Virus record (IMG/VR): IMGVR_UViG_3300012964_000010
Coordinates: 1-64,000 of that record
From: a virus
Reading direction: 5' to 3' (one strand)
Length of the DNA: 64,000 nucleotides
The notes beneath the pieces are model-generated. The model did not search any database, was not told where the DNA came from, and saw nothing but the letters and a program-made list of their open reading frames with translations. Below are positions 21,480 through 30,673 of the stretch, in pieces. Each line of letters begins with the position of its first letter. The first letter of the stretch is position 1. Both the position numbers and the translations under genes were made by a program.

Positions 21480-23670
21480 AGGCTGAACAATTTTCTTCTT
21501 TCACAGATATTTCCGCATTCTTTTTCAGAGTACGAATATAATAGATTGTTTTGATGCCTTTACTATGTGCATAATGAATCGCATCATAGAGTTCTTTAGC
21601 ATTAAAGTTCTCTTTACGCTGGTCAAATATTAACTCCATAGAACAGCCTGTGTCAATGAATTTCTGCAATTCAGCCACTACATCAATAATTTCAGTTGCA
21701 GTATGTTTAGGGAATGTTTTTCCATAACCGAGTGGATTATCTTTTAGAAATTTAGCGACCACTACAAGTTTGCCATTCTTATTATCTTCGGAAAAGAATG
21801 CATCAAATACTGGCAACACACTCGCACTTGAATCCATATAGATAGATGTACTGGTATTAGGTGCCGGACTTGTCAATTGACTATTTCGCATCCCAAACAA
21901 ATCAATTTCGGCCTGCAACTTTGCCCAATCGTACTTACCAGATGCGTGTTTAGCAAATTGTGCGATACGATTTCCGTTCTTCCATTCAGAGTTATCAAAG
22001 GCGCTAAAAGAACCAAACCGCGCTGCCAGTCGAGTACTTTCCATGGCTGCATGATATTCAACACATTCAGCAATCTCACGAATGTAATCTAAATCGCGAA
22101 AGTTCATCCATTCACGAGCCAAGTGGTCATGTAACCCTTGCATACCAATACCGATTGTACGATAACGATTGTTATGGTCGGCAGTAATCTTATCCGGTGC
22201 GTTAGTCAAGCTGATACCGTAATCTAAAACTCTGCAAGTTAAGGCAGCAATTTTGCCTAATTCCGTGAAGTTTTTAATGTTACCCAGCACAATAGAGGCA
22301 AGATTACACACGTGACCAAGTTGGTCTGGCATTACATTGGAGAATGACTCTGTACATAAATTCACACACGGAATACCAATGTTATCGGTGTCATTCTTAT
22401 TAGGGTTGTATTCGTTAATGGTATCAGTAAATGCAAGATATGGCAAACCAGTTTCGAATTGAGTACGCATAATAATCTTCATAAGATCTCTTGCATTATC
22501 AATCTTACGTGCAACCTCAAGTTTACCTTCATAGAATGCCCGTTCAATTTTAAGATATGCTTCTGTAAATGCCTTACCGTGGAGACCACGTATATCAATG
22601 CCAAGTTTTTTCTTAACTTCGTATGACGAGAAAGTAATCCATGGTTCTTTGTTCTTATCTCGTTCCATAAAAATGTCCGGGATAGTAACCTGAGGGAAAA
22701 TATCATACGCCTTTGCACGAAGATCCCCGTGTTCCGTCTGCATATCAAGAAAGTCTAAAATATCATTATGCCAGATTGGTAACGCAATTGTACCAGCACC
22801 GGCACGCTTACCGCCTTGATTAACCGCAACCAGAGTATCATTTAAGATTTTTACCCACTGAACGACACTACCAGCAGCATTTTGATAACCATTGACTTCA
22901 TCGCCTTTTGCACGAATGTATCCAAGGAAAATACCAAGGCCGCCACCATTCTTAGAGATTTTCGATACACGCTTAACGTTGTCAAAAATACTATCGAGAT
23001 CATCCTCGACCGCAATAATAAAGCATGATGCTACATTGCCGCCCTTTCGAAGATTAGATAAAAAAGGTGTTGCTAAAGAAATTTTACGTTGAGAAAGAGC
23101 ATTATAAACTTCTTTAACAAACTTAAGGCGAGTTTCTTTTGGCTCAAACTGGCCGAAGCGCATGGCATTAACCATATGCATATGTTGGTTTAATTCGTAT
23201 TTGCCTAAATATTTTTTCTTAGCAGTAATTAAGCTGGCATAACTATAATCCAAGTCTCGATTCATTTTTACTGAGGATGCAAGTTCATCGAGATCATCAT
23301 CGGTGTAAAATTCAAGAAGAGACTTGCTATATTCGCCCTTTTTAATATTGTAATGAACAATCTCCCTAAAGGACTTTCCGCGTAATGGAAAAGCTGACCA
23401 TTCATCCATTGCAAGGGCGCGACCTGCAACATTCACCCAATCAGGCGCCTGTGGTGTAGCCAGTTGAACAGCATGTTGAATGACATTAAGTTGAATGTCT
23501 TTAGTTTTAATTCCAGGCTTCAGGATTTGATCAACTTTTGATTCAAGCTCAAGTGGATTTACATCCTGCCCCTCTGCTGCCATGTGAATAGATTTTTTAA
23601 TTTTAGAAACGTCATATGGTTCTTTTGTTCCATCGCGTTTCTCTACCATAATTTCTTTAGATGATGCCAT
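21469..23670 (-). CDS. nrdA: Ribonucleotide reductase large subunit (class I)
   Basis: 733 residues. An N-terminal ATP-cone (EKRDGTKEPYDVSKIKKSIHMA, residues 9-95) gives allosteric control. The catalytic barrel includes VASCFIIAVEDDLDSI (first Cys), GIPCVNLCTESFSN (N-x-C-x-E) and the C-terminal redox pair CSAC (728-731). It reduces NDPs or NTPs to the deoxy form. A weak late-type box (AATAAATA) lies 24 bp upstream. A homing endonuclease gene lies just upstream, 22 bp away. Confidence 0.96.
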   Translation of the reverse strand: MASSKEIMVEKRDGTKEPYDVSKIKKSIHMAAEGQDVNPLELESKVDQILKPGIKTKDIQLNVIQHAVQLATPQAPDWVNVAGRALAMDEWSAFPLRGKSFREIVHYNIKKGEYSKSLLEFYTDDDLDELASSVKMNRDLDYSYASLITAKKKYLGKYELNQHMHMVNAMRFGQFEPKETRLKFVKEVYNALSQRKISLATPFLSNLRKGGNVASCFIIAVEDDLDSIFDNVKRVSKISKNGGGLGIFLGYIRAKGDEVNGYQNAAGSVVQWVKILNDTLVAVNQGGKRAGAGTIALPIWHNDILDFLDMQTEHGDLRAKAYDIFPQVTIPDIFMERDKNKEPWITFSSYEVKKKLGIDIRGLHGKAFTEAYLKIERAFYEGKLEVARKIDNARDLMKIIMRTQFETGLPYLAFTDTINEYNPNKNDTDNIGIPCVNLCTESFSNVMPDQLGHVCNLASIVLGNIKNFTELGKIAALTCRVLDYGISLTNAPDKITADHNNRYRTIGIGMQGLHDHLAREWMNFRDLDYIREIAECVEYHAAMESTRLAARFGSFSAFDNSEWKNGNRIAQFAKHASGKYDWAKLQAEIDLFGMRNSQLTSPAPNTSTSIYMDSSASVLPVFDAFFSEDNKNGKLVVVAKFLKDNPLGYGKTFPKHTATEIIDVVAELQKFIDTGCSMELIFDQRKENFNAKELYDAIHYAHSKGIKTIYYIRTLKKNAEISVKEENCSACAG

Positions 23671-23692
23671 AATTTCTCTCTTTATATTTGTT

Positions 23693-24343
23693 TTATTTAT
23701 TTTTACATCTGCCGAAGTGATAACGATACATCAGTGGGCCGTGACCAATTTTATTGCACACAGGACATACCAATTCGTACTTATTGTTACCTTTATTCGC
23801 TTCGCTGATCTTTTTTCTTGCATTGTCTGTTAACGGCCCTCTTATTTGTCCAGTAAGCGTTTCGGAAATCTTCTTCTTTCTTTCCTCCGAACAAGGCCCA
23901 TATACATGTCCTGCCAGGGACTCAGATATCTTTTTCTTATGTTCCTCAGAAAGGCAGCTACCCTTCTTCGCTTCAGATATCTTTTTCTTATGTTCCTCAG
24001 TCTTCCTCTTACCTGCATTAGATCTAGAAATTCTGTCTCGATGTTCTTCCGACATCATTGTAGTCGACAAACGGCGGCGTATCCATCCATATAGTTTATT
24101 ATTCCTGTATCTGCCTATGGTCATCATCCTTACGGCATATAATAATTTTTGATTATGTGGATATATCTTAACAAGCAGCTGATGTGCGACATAATGTTCT
24201 TCTGGTGTCAATCTGGCTAAATTAGAAATATCATCATTTCCACCCAAACACCGAGGAACAATATGATGTACCTCGTAATATCCAGTTAAATACCTACAGA
24301 GTGATTTATCAATCAACAATTCATAATGTCTACTATAATTCAT
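23693..24343 (-). CDS. HNH homing endonuclease with NUMOD3 repeats
   Basis: 216 residues. N-terminal HNH core EVHHIVPRCLGGNDDISNLARLTPEEHYVAH (HH, N, H). Four or five NUMOD3 repeats follow (SEEHKKKISEA-type, with GKRKTEEHKKK, GSCLSEEHKKK, VYGPCSEERKKK, IRGPLTDNARKK). The end has CPVCNKIG...HFGRCKNK, a zinc-finger-like DNA-binding part. It is freestanding directly upstream of nrdA, the usual target locus for such genes. Confidence 0.85.
   Translation of the reverse strand: MNYSRHYELLIDKSLCRYLTGYYEVHHIVPRCLGGNDDISNLARLTPEEHYVAHQLLVKIYPHNQKLLYAVRMMTIGRYRNNKLYGWIRRRLSTTMMSEEHRDRISRSNAGKRKTEEHKKKISEAKKGSCLSEEHKKKISESLAGHVYGPCSEERKKKISETLTGQIRGPLTDNARKKISEANKGNNKYELVCPVCNKIGHGPLMYRYHFGRCKNK
23694..23701 (-). 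promoter_or_regulatory. Weak late-type box before nrdA
   Basis: AATAAATA on minus, 24 bp before the ATG at 23670. It differs from the main consensus at the first base and overlaps the tail end of the HNH gene. Confidence 0.3.
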
Positions 24344-24780
24344 TAAGAAACCATTTTAATTTCATCTACTGTGAATTGTTTAATAACTGTTAAATCAGCT
24401 TGTATATCTTCCCAGTTATTTACCGTGCCAAGCTCGTAGTTCAAAACAAACTGATAATCGATCACCGGCACCAAATACATATCTTCATTATCATCAATTA
24501 AATATAATTCAATGGTATGACCTGTTTGCAATAAGGCAAATGTGTAAAACATCAGCAGACTGATTGAACTCTTGCAGAAGGATCCATGAAATAGAATCTC
24601 CCATGGTGTTGGCCAGTCATTTGGACTATAATAATCCAATGATCGTGATCCATATGGCATATTCGCAAAAAATTTCGCGATAGCCGACATTTGTTCTTCA
24701 AAGGGTGCGAATTCGAGTTCAACCCTTAAATTTTTCCAGAGGCGAAGACGCTCCTCATTAGGGATATTATTCCAGCTCAT
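24343..24780 (-). CDS. Conserved phage protein, unknown
   Basis: 145 residues. The N-terminal WNNIPNEERLRLWKNLR and SLDYYSPNDWPTPWEILFHGSFCKSSISLLMFYT resemble a protein recurrent in T4-like phages with no known function. It shares one base with the HNH gene. Confidence 0.6.
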   Translation of the reverse strand: MSWNNIPNEERLRLWKNLRVELEFAPFEEQMSAIAKFFANMPYGSRSLDYYSPNDWPTPWEILFHGSFCKSSISLLMFYTFALLQTGHTIELYLIDDNEDMYLVPVIDYQFVLNYELGTVNNWEDIQADLTVIKQFTVDEIKMVS

Positions 24781-24788
24781 ATTTTATA

Positions 24789-25715
24789 TTAAATTGGTGC
24801 CCAGATTACCGATCCGGTACTAAGTGTTAAGTTACCAGGAAAGTTATGCATATATGAAATAATAATATTGGTACCGGATGGGTCATAGTCTGCTTTAAAA
24901 TTAATATCAAAAGCAGTAGTATTAACCTCAGTTCCAAAATCTGTTAGCGTTACAGGCATAAGTGCCGGAAAAGGTGGAATAGGTGGTGCAGGTGTAAACT
25001 TTGTAACAGCAGTAATTCTTAATTCACCATTCTTTGAAAAGGTTGTACCCACAAGGTTTGGATTTGCAGAAATAGTATCTGTGATACTATATAATAGGTT
25101 AAAGAATGGTGTTTTTGGGTAAGGCGTGTAGGTTATACTCGGTATTGGTGTAAAAACCACCTGTGGAGGTAATGTAATTACTACGGGTGCCAATACAAGA
25201 TCTGGTGAGTGACCGATATTGGTGGCAACTTCGGTATAGGTTCCGTTGGAGGCGCCGGCGCCGTTGCCACCACCAATAAATATCTGTTGTGTATCGACGC
25301 AAAGTGCGAGTTCACCGGCCTGGAGTGATGATCCGGCGTTATCAGCTGTAAAAGGTTTAAAAATAGTACCAGCAACTAATTGAGGGCCAACGGCAGAACA
25401 TGTAAACGAAATACTTGTTGTGCTAACCGCGGTAACAGTATAGGTACCGTTATAACCGCTCGGCGAGACACCTGTTACGGTAATTGATGCACCAATAACT
25501 GGTAAAGCAGATAATGGCACTGATGCAAAAGTAATAGTTGCAACCGTCCCAGTACCGAATGCTGTAAGTGTCGGTATTGCTGTATAGGAGTGGTCTAAAG
25601 GTGTTAATGGATTGTATCCACTAATGCCCGTATAACCAAGTGGATACAATGCATCTAATTGCGATTTTGTACCTCGTCTATTCTGAATTCTTGAAATTAC
25701 TACTGGTGTCGTCAT
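24789..25715 (-). CDS. Tail-fibre or receptor-binding related virion protein
   Basis: 308 residues, beta-rich. The start SRIQNRRGTKSQLDAL with later SLQAGELALCVDTQQIFIGGG is the pattern of the tropism-determinant N-terminal domain seen on many phage fibres (about residues 1-30 and 128-150). Between them is an inserted Ig-like unit (ITVTGVSPSGYNGTYTVTAV), giving a broken fibre base. The rest is beta-sandwich. A virion surface role is probable, but the attachment position is unknown. Confidence 0.6.
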   Translation of the reverse strand: MTTPVVISRIQNRRGTKSQLDALYPLGYTGISGYNPLTPLDHSYTAIPTLTAFGTGTVATITFASVPLSALPVIGASITVTGVSPSGYNGTYTVTAVSTTSISFTCSAVGPQLVAGTIFKPFTADNAGSSLQAGELALCVDTQQIFIGGGNGAGASNGTYTEVATNIGHSPDLVLAPVVITLPPQVVFTPIPSITYTPYPKTPFFNLLYSITDTISANPNLVGTTFSKNGELRITAVTKFTPAPPIPPFPALMPVTLTDFGTEVNTTAFDINFKADYDPSGTNIIISYMHNFPGNLTLSTGSVIWAPI

Positions 25716-25738
25716 TGTTTATTCCCTGTGTACTATAT

Positions 25739-26404
25739 TTAGTCCTGTCCGAAGCGATCATAATACGAGCACACTTTGTTTGCCCACATTAATTCATAAT
25801 GTGTAAATTCATCACCTTCAATGATAAATTCTTGATATTTTCCATCCCTGGTAGCAATCATAACTACACCTCGGTGAATATCGGTTCCGTACATTTCATT
25901 GTGTGCTAATGAATAGGCACACAATTGCATAAAGTAATCTTCAATCCATTCTTTTTTCTTATCTTTTAGACTATTCTTAAAGTCCATAATTGACGGAATT
26001 CCCGTGTGTACACCGATAAGATCAGTGGTTCCGGCGTACAGTCCAGTAGAAAATAAACTAACCTCAGTGCCCCATACTTCATCTACCTTGCACAAACCAT
26101 TCTTAATAATGACATTAGCAAGCGCCTTCGACATATATTGTCCTGTCATTTCTTTACCGAGAATATATTTTTCAAGATTATTATGCATACCACTGCCGAG
26201 ACTGCTTGCCTCAGTCTTGATACGATTGGCTTCTTCTTCACCGACGCGATTAACCCATTCTTTTAGGTTAGTTAGGTCCTTGGTTTTAGATAGAATTGTT
26301 GTGACTGACGGGAGTGGTCTACCTTCACCGACTATGTATCGGCGACCGTTAGGGCTATCTACACGTTCTAATGGTTTATAATCGTATCGATGTTGTATAA
26401 GCAT
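25739..26404 (-). CDS. PD-(D/E)xK exonuclease (RecB/MGME1-like)
   Basis: 221 residues. The family pattern is visible: PSVTTILS near the start, GSGMHNNLEKYI, AGTTDLIGVHTG, IMDFKNS (the D-x-K part) and DYFMQLCAYSLAHNEMYG. This is a RecB-type nuclease related to mitochondrial MGME1, found in many phages and probably trimming DNA ends during recombination. It has a sigma70-type promoter whose predicted transcript begins at the ATG itself. Confidence 0.85.
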   Translation of the reverse strand: MLIQHRYDYKPLERVDSPNGRRYIVGEGRPLPSVTTILSKTKDLTNLKEWVNRVGEEEANRIKTEASSLGSGMHNNLEKYILGKEMTGQYMSKALANVIIKNGLCKVDEVWGTEVSLFSTGLYAGTTDLIGVHTGIPSIMDFKNSLKDKKKEWIEDYFMQLCAYSLAHNEMYGTDIHRGVVMIATRDGKYQEFIIEGDEFTHYELMWANKVCSYYDRFGQD

Positions 26405-26410
26405 AAACGA

Positions 26411-26440
26411 ATTGTAACACTAAAGAGTATCACGAGTCAA
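26411..26440 (-). promoter_or_regulatory. Sigma70-type promoter of the exonuclease gene
   Basis: TTGACT (26435-26440), 18-bp spacer and TACAAT (26411-26416), with only 6 bp to the ATG at 26404. No Shine-Dalgarno can fit, so the mRNA is predicted to be leaderless. Confidence 0.65.
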
Positions 26441-26444
26441 TGCT

Positions 26445-27617
26445 TTACCAGCTGATATACCACTGAATTGTATTTGTTGTGGCTGGATTTGACTGAATCT
26501 GAATTGTATATCCGAGATTGCCGAAGTATGACAGAACAGCATTAAGTTGTGTCGAGATAGCCTTGTTTGTTGCCAATCCTGCCCACACCTGATAATATAG
26601 AAGTGGTGTAGTACCATAAGTATTATTTCCTACGTGGATTGCAACTATAGCAGGCACTGCTGGTGGATTTGGTAATGCTGCTGTTGGTGGATTGAATATT
26701 GTACCGGTTGCCAACTGCGTATAATTCGAACCAGGTGTTAGAACTGTAACCGAACCAACAGATGTGCCGGCTAAATTTACTTGTGTGGTCGCACCTGTTC
26801 CCGGATCAGTAATAACAAGGTAAGGTCTGTAGGTCGAATAACCGTACCCGGTATTGGTAACAACTACTCCTGTGATCACACCTAAATTATTTGTTAAAAC
26901 AGTAGCTGCAAATCCTGTTCCTAATGGATAAGGCGTTGCCGAATTAAGTGTTGATACAATCTTAACGGTTGTAACGCTATCCTGATAACCAGATCCGGGA
27001 TTGGTAACTATAACTGAAAGAATTTCGCCAAGAGCGCCTACGGCTGCAATTTGAAATGTTGCATTAACATATGCTGGATTTGCAGCCACGGCACGATGTG
27101 GAATAATGCTATCTGCTGTGGTATATCCCGTGCCCGGAGTAACAATATTTACAGATACAATTCGTCCTGCAGCATCTACAAGAGGTGTCAGAACCGCATT
27201 AATACCGGCAACAGTGGAAATAGTTAATGTAGCAGGAACAGGTTGATATCCTGTTCCTGCGGTACCAATGTTAACACCTAAGATATTGCCACCATTGGTG
27301 GTAAGTGTGCCTGTGGCAACTATGCTGGGAGTAATACCAAGCGGCGGAACAAAAACCATTGCAGGTGTATCTTGAAAATATCCAATGCCGCCACTGGTTA
27401 CAGAAACACTGGTAACACCGCTAACAAATGTCATTGGAGTAGTACCACCAACCGTAACAGACATTTTGCCGCCGCCGATTTGAGATTGGCTTGAGGCAGC
27501 AAGAATAGCTTGTTGTAATGCACAAATTTCTTCCCAGACTATAGGAAGGTTAGTTGCCAATTGCTCCATTGAAGAAGCAGAAGGAAAACCAGTGCCAGTT
27601 GTGCAAGAATCAGCCAT
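26445..27617 (-). CDS. Virion protein with six GxGY beta repeats
   Basis: 390 residues, nearly all beta and low in charge. A unit of about 45 residues (strand, V/I-T-x-G-x-G-Y, short turn, strand) repeats six times: SGGIGY, TAGTGY, TPGTGY, NPGSGY, NTGYGY and a last degenerate TPGSNY. The final 90 residues are different, with NTIQWYISW. Such repeats form elongated beta stacks on phage surfaces. It likely decorates the capsid or tail; exact place unknown. Confidence 0.65.
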   Translation of the reverse strand: MADSCTTGTGFPSASSMEQLATNLPIVWEEICALQQAILAASSQSQIGGGKMSVTVGGTTPMTFVSGVTSVSVTSGGIGYFQDTPAMVFVPPLGITPSIVATGTLTTNGGNILGVNIGTAGTGYQPVPATLTISTVAGINAVLTPLVDAAGRIVSVNIVTPGTGYTTADSIIPHRAVAANPAYVNATFQIAAVGALGEILSVIVTNPGSGYQDSVTTVKIVSTLNSATPYPLGTGFAATVLTNNLGVITGVVVTNTGYGYSTYRPYLVITDPGTGATTQVNLAGTSVGSVTVLTPGSNYTQLATGTIFNPPTAALPNPPAVPAIVAIHVGNNTYGTTPLLYYQVWAGLATNKAISTQLNAVLSYFGNLGYTIQIQSNPATTNTIQWYISW

Positions 27618-27623
27618 TATATC

Positions 27624-27938
27624 TTATCCTATCTTTGTCGCTTTAGCAGCCATATCACTAACACGGGCAGCACTATCCTGGGCCTGCCCGGCACCGGCAT
27701 TCTCTGGACCGGTGAGTTTGATGCTCTGTGGTGTTACATTCATAATAGTTGGATTATTCTGTAATAGATTCATTAAACTATTCACATCAATTGAATAACC
27801 CATTCCTTGTAATTGATCTACAATGTTCTGCGGATTAATATCCTGTGCTCCAGAACCTTTAGCGCCTATAAGCAAATTGTTAAGGTCTGATTCTAGGCGC
27901 TGATTGTAGTCCTCATAGAGAATTTCTTTTGCTCTCAT
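27624..27938 (-). CDS. Small protein with capsid-targeting-like start
   Basis: 104 residues. The start MRAKEILYEDYNQRLE fits the shared pattern M-R/K-x-x-E-I/L and has L-Y-E as a possible prohead-protease site. The rest is helical, low complexity at the end. It sits between structural genes and is possibly packaged. No enzymatic motif. Confidence 0.5.
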   Translation of the reverse strand: MRAKEILYEDYNQRLESDLNNLLIGAKGSGAQDINPQNIVDQLQGMGYSIDVNSLMNLLQNNPTIMNVTPQSIKLTGPENAGAGQAQDSAARVSDMAAKATKIG

Positions 27939-27942
27939 GCAC

Positions 27943-29403
27943 TTATTTTTTAATTTCTTTTAACTTACGTGCCTTTTCGACAAGCTTTCTCATTTCAAAA
28001 ACTTTTCTTTGTAATGATTCTGTCTTCATTGCGCGACCAAGTGGTTCTTCGCCTTCGGCACCGCCGAATTCATCTTCGGCGCCAAGTTCACCTTCGATGT
28101 TGTCAATATCTAAGTCAGCTGTATCGGCACCTAAATCGTCGACTGGCATCTCTTCATCGCCGAGTTCCTTGTCCATATCGACTGCTGCACTAACTTGACC
28201 AGTTGAGGCCATATTGCCAACTGCATCATCCACTTGGCCCTTAGCAGTGTATAAAGAATCCATAACACTTTGAAGAGCACCATAAATTTGTGTTTGAAAT
28301 GCTGAGGCAGATTCCATACCGTATGTTTCGCGCATTTGATCAGTGACCGGCGGAAGATCTTCGTTTTGTAAACGACCAATCTTTTCTACCATTTCCTGTA
28401 ACTCTTGTGCAAAACCTTTTGCGGCCATCATAACTTCGGCCTGACTTACTTCAGTCTCAAGTAAGGCACGTAAATGCTTTACTAGATTCTTGTTTTCTCC
28501 CAGCGATGTTCCTCGTTGTCTTGCTAATTTTTGTGCAGCAAATGGATCCGGTTGTAATTGTCCTGTTTTCGGATTTCTTACCATCGGGACATTCTTATCG
28601 GCAGGAGTAACACCAGCTTGTCCCGGACGACGAGACATTGCCCAATCCTGTGAATATTCTTGTCCTCGTTCTCTTCCGCCAACGGTCTCTTCAACTTCGC
28701 CCTCAGTAGGCATGACAGGTTTATTTGTACCGCTTAATCTGCTCACAGCACGCGCCATGCCGGGGTTACGATCTTTCTTTCCACTAAGTGTATCTTGCAT
28801 AGCACCTCCTAAATATCTTTTTGTTAAATCGGAACTAATTTCGTTCACAACTTCTCCATCTGTTTCGTTAATACCGCTCATTTCGGCATCTTCTTCAGCA
28901 ACTCCAGTTTCATCTTCTTCCATTACTGCGTCATCTGAAGAAGCACGGTTGATCTGTTCCATGGCAGCATGACGAACACGTTGTTCAATGTAATCATCAG
29001 GGAATCGAAATTCGCTCGAACGATATGCTTTCATGGCGTCCTTAATAGCTTCATTAAAATCAGCTTCGTTTGTGCCAAATCGCTGAAATTCCTTGACTAC
29101 TGCATCGCTTAGACTTCTAATTACTGGCTCAAGTTTTGGAGACTGTAATTGCAGAATAGCAAATTCTCGCAAGGTTTTAAGGCCTTCAAGTACTAATAAT
29201 CTCTTAGAAATCTCCGGAGAACCTTTAGCATCGTCTCCCTTGATTTTTAATTCAGTGATTTCATCCTGAATTGTTTCCATAATAGCAACCAAGTCTTTAT
29301 CTTGGACATTTTCAGTAATCTTAAATCCATAATTTGATTCAAGATGCTGATTTATCTTCCTAAGTGTAGTAGTTGGTGCACTACCGATATCATTCAAAAG
29401 CAT
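27943..29403 (-). CDS. Large acidic virion or scaffold-like protein, unknown
   Basis: 486 residues, mainly helical with strongly acidic, low-complexity stretches (about 155-185 and 420-470) and basic tails. No catalytic pattern. It begins MLLNDIGSAPTTTLRKINQHLES. A late box lies 32 bp upstream. Its acidic helical nature would suit a head-core or scaffold role, but this is only inference. Confidence 0.5.
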   Translation of the reverse strand: MLLNDIGSAPTTTLRKINQHLESNYGFKITENVQDKDLVAIMETIQDEITELKIKGDDAKGSPEISKRLLVLEGLKTLREFAILQLQSPKLEPVIRSLSDAVVKEFQRFGTNEADFNEAIKDAMKAYRSSEFRFPDDYIEQRVRHAAMEQINRASSDDAVMEEDETGVAEEDAEMSGINETDGEVVNEISSDLTKRYLGGAMQDTLSGKKDRNPGMARAVSRLSGTNKPVMPTEGEVEETVGGRERGQEYSQDWAMSRRPGQAGVTPADKNVPMVRNPKTGQLQPDPFAAQKLARQRGTSLGENKNLVKHLRALLETEVSQAEVMMAAKGFAQELQEMVEKIGRLQNEDLPPVTDQMRETYGMESASAFQTQIYGALQSVMDSLYTAKGQVDDAVGNMASTGQVSAAVDMDKELGDEEMPVDDLGADTADLDIDNIEGELGAEDEFGGAEGEEPLGRAMKTESLQRKVFEMRKLVEKARKLKEIKK

Positions 29404-29434
29404 ATAAACCGTTCCTGTTAAGTTTTATTTTTAG

Positions 29435-29442
29435 TATTTATC
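29435..29442 (-). promoter_or_regulatory. Late promoter box
   Basis: GATAAATA on minus, 31 bp before the ATG at 29403. Confidence 0.7.
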
Positions 29443-29453
29443 ATTCTGCGCGA

Positions 29454-29903
29454 CTATTTAACTCTTTTGAAAATAAAGATATTATCCTTAACTCGACGAG
29501 CACGTATCTCCGCAACTTGAAATTTATCTTCTAGAATAGCTATAACATCATATTCACGACGGCTTTTTGCAGCTCTCATACAATGTAGATAATGAATCAT
29601 GTCGGTGTGATGTTTCGAAAAGATATTTTCTAAGGTCAGAACTTTTTCTATTACTTTAAATTCACCGGCGGTATATCTCTGAGCAATAATAGTAGCAACA
29701 TCAAATACAGAAATATTTTCAAATAGTAAACGATTATCTAATGAAAATATATCATAAAAACCGTTTGAATTTTTCTTAATAAGAGTGTTACCTACCCAGG
29801 TACCAGATTTCTTATTAGAAATTGGCATTCCGTGTTGTATAGCAAATGACGCGGCCTTGTCGGTTGCCTCATTTAATCTCTTAAGAAGTGCTGGTTTATC
29901 CAT
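29454..29903 (-). CDS. Unknown protein
   Basis: 149 residues, mixed helices and strands. It begins with a helix and holds YDIFSLDNRLLFENISVFDVATIIAQRY. It overlaps by one base the gene at 29903. No known family. Confidence 0.55.
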   Translation of the reverse strand: MDKPALLKRLNEATDKAASFAIQHGMPISNKKSGTWVGNTLIKKNSNGFYDIFSLDNRLLFENISVFDVATIIAQRYTAGEFKVIEKVLTLENIFSKHHTDMIHYLHCMRAAKSRREYDVIAILEDKFQVAEIRARRVKDNIFIFKRVK

Positions 29904-30673
29904 TATTTCTTAAATCCGTTATTAATCCTTGATGCTGTCTTTTTTCCACGGGCTGCCAAATTGGCAGATAATTCACCAGAGGCTTGATTGGGTTTTGTAT
30001 CACCAACAATCGTCTTGGCAGGTTCCTTTGGTGTATATTCCTTTGGTGGAGATTCTTCCATCGGCTGGCGCTTTTTCATCTTACCTATTGCTGCAGGTGC
30101 TACCGCAATGGCGCCGGCACCGGTTGCACCAGCGCTGGCATTTTCTGCGATTCCAGCTAAATGCTTCATTCTTGCTAAATCTTCTGCCATCTGTTGTTGT
30201 TGAGGTGCCCCAGGTGTGGAGCTTTGTGCCATAAATGGCTGTAATTCATCATTACTATGCCATTCTTCTTGCCCAGTTGTTGGGTTACGGACCTTTACGC
30301 CTTTTGCGGCCTGATCTACCTGTGTAATTTCTCCCGGAACAGGTGTTCCACTTGGACCTTTAAGCCCAACTGTCATGCCTTGTTCAACCGGTGCACCTTT
30401 ACCGGGCCAAATAGCCTTTACCTTCGACGGCGCAGTTTGTGCACCTGGTGCTACTGATGTACCTGTTGTGCCTGTCGGGCCCGAAGGACTGATAGTTTGT
30501 CCCGATGGTGGTGTAATATTGGCGCCTGCTTCTAATAGTTGTAGATATTGCGAAAAAGACATTTGCGAAATTTTTTCTCTAGACTCTTGAAGTGTAATCC
30601 CTTTCAAAGTAGAAAGTTTTTTAATTGCACTTTCGTACATAAGGTCGATAATTTTTGGATTATTTGTTAACAT
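29903..30673 (-). CDS. Pro/Gly-rich virion accessory protein with LAGIAE motif
   Basis: 256 residues. A helical N-terminus is followed by a proline, glycine and threonine-rich stretch (about 55-90). A short KOW-like turn (VGLKGPSGTPVPGEITQVDQAAKGVKVRNPTTG) follows, then DLARMKHLAGIAEN near residue 170. The RMKxLAGIxE pattern is shared with the protein at 53568 and includes a possible (L/I)-x-E cleavage point. The C-terminal part is disordered and basic. A role in the particle is likely. Confidence 0.55.
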   Translation of the reverse strand: MLTNNPKIIDLMYESAIKKLSTLKGITLQESREKISQMSFSQYLQLLEAGANITPPSGQTISPSGPTGTTGTSVAPGAQTAPSKVKAIWPGKGAPVEQGMTVGLKGPSGTPVPGEITQVDQAAKGVKVRNPTTGQEEWHSNDELQPFMAQSSTPGAPQQQQMAEDLARMKHLAGIAENASAGATGAGAIAVAPAAIGKMKKRQPMEESPPKEYTPKEPAKTIVGDTKPNQASGELSANLAARGKKTASRINNGFKK

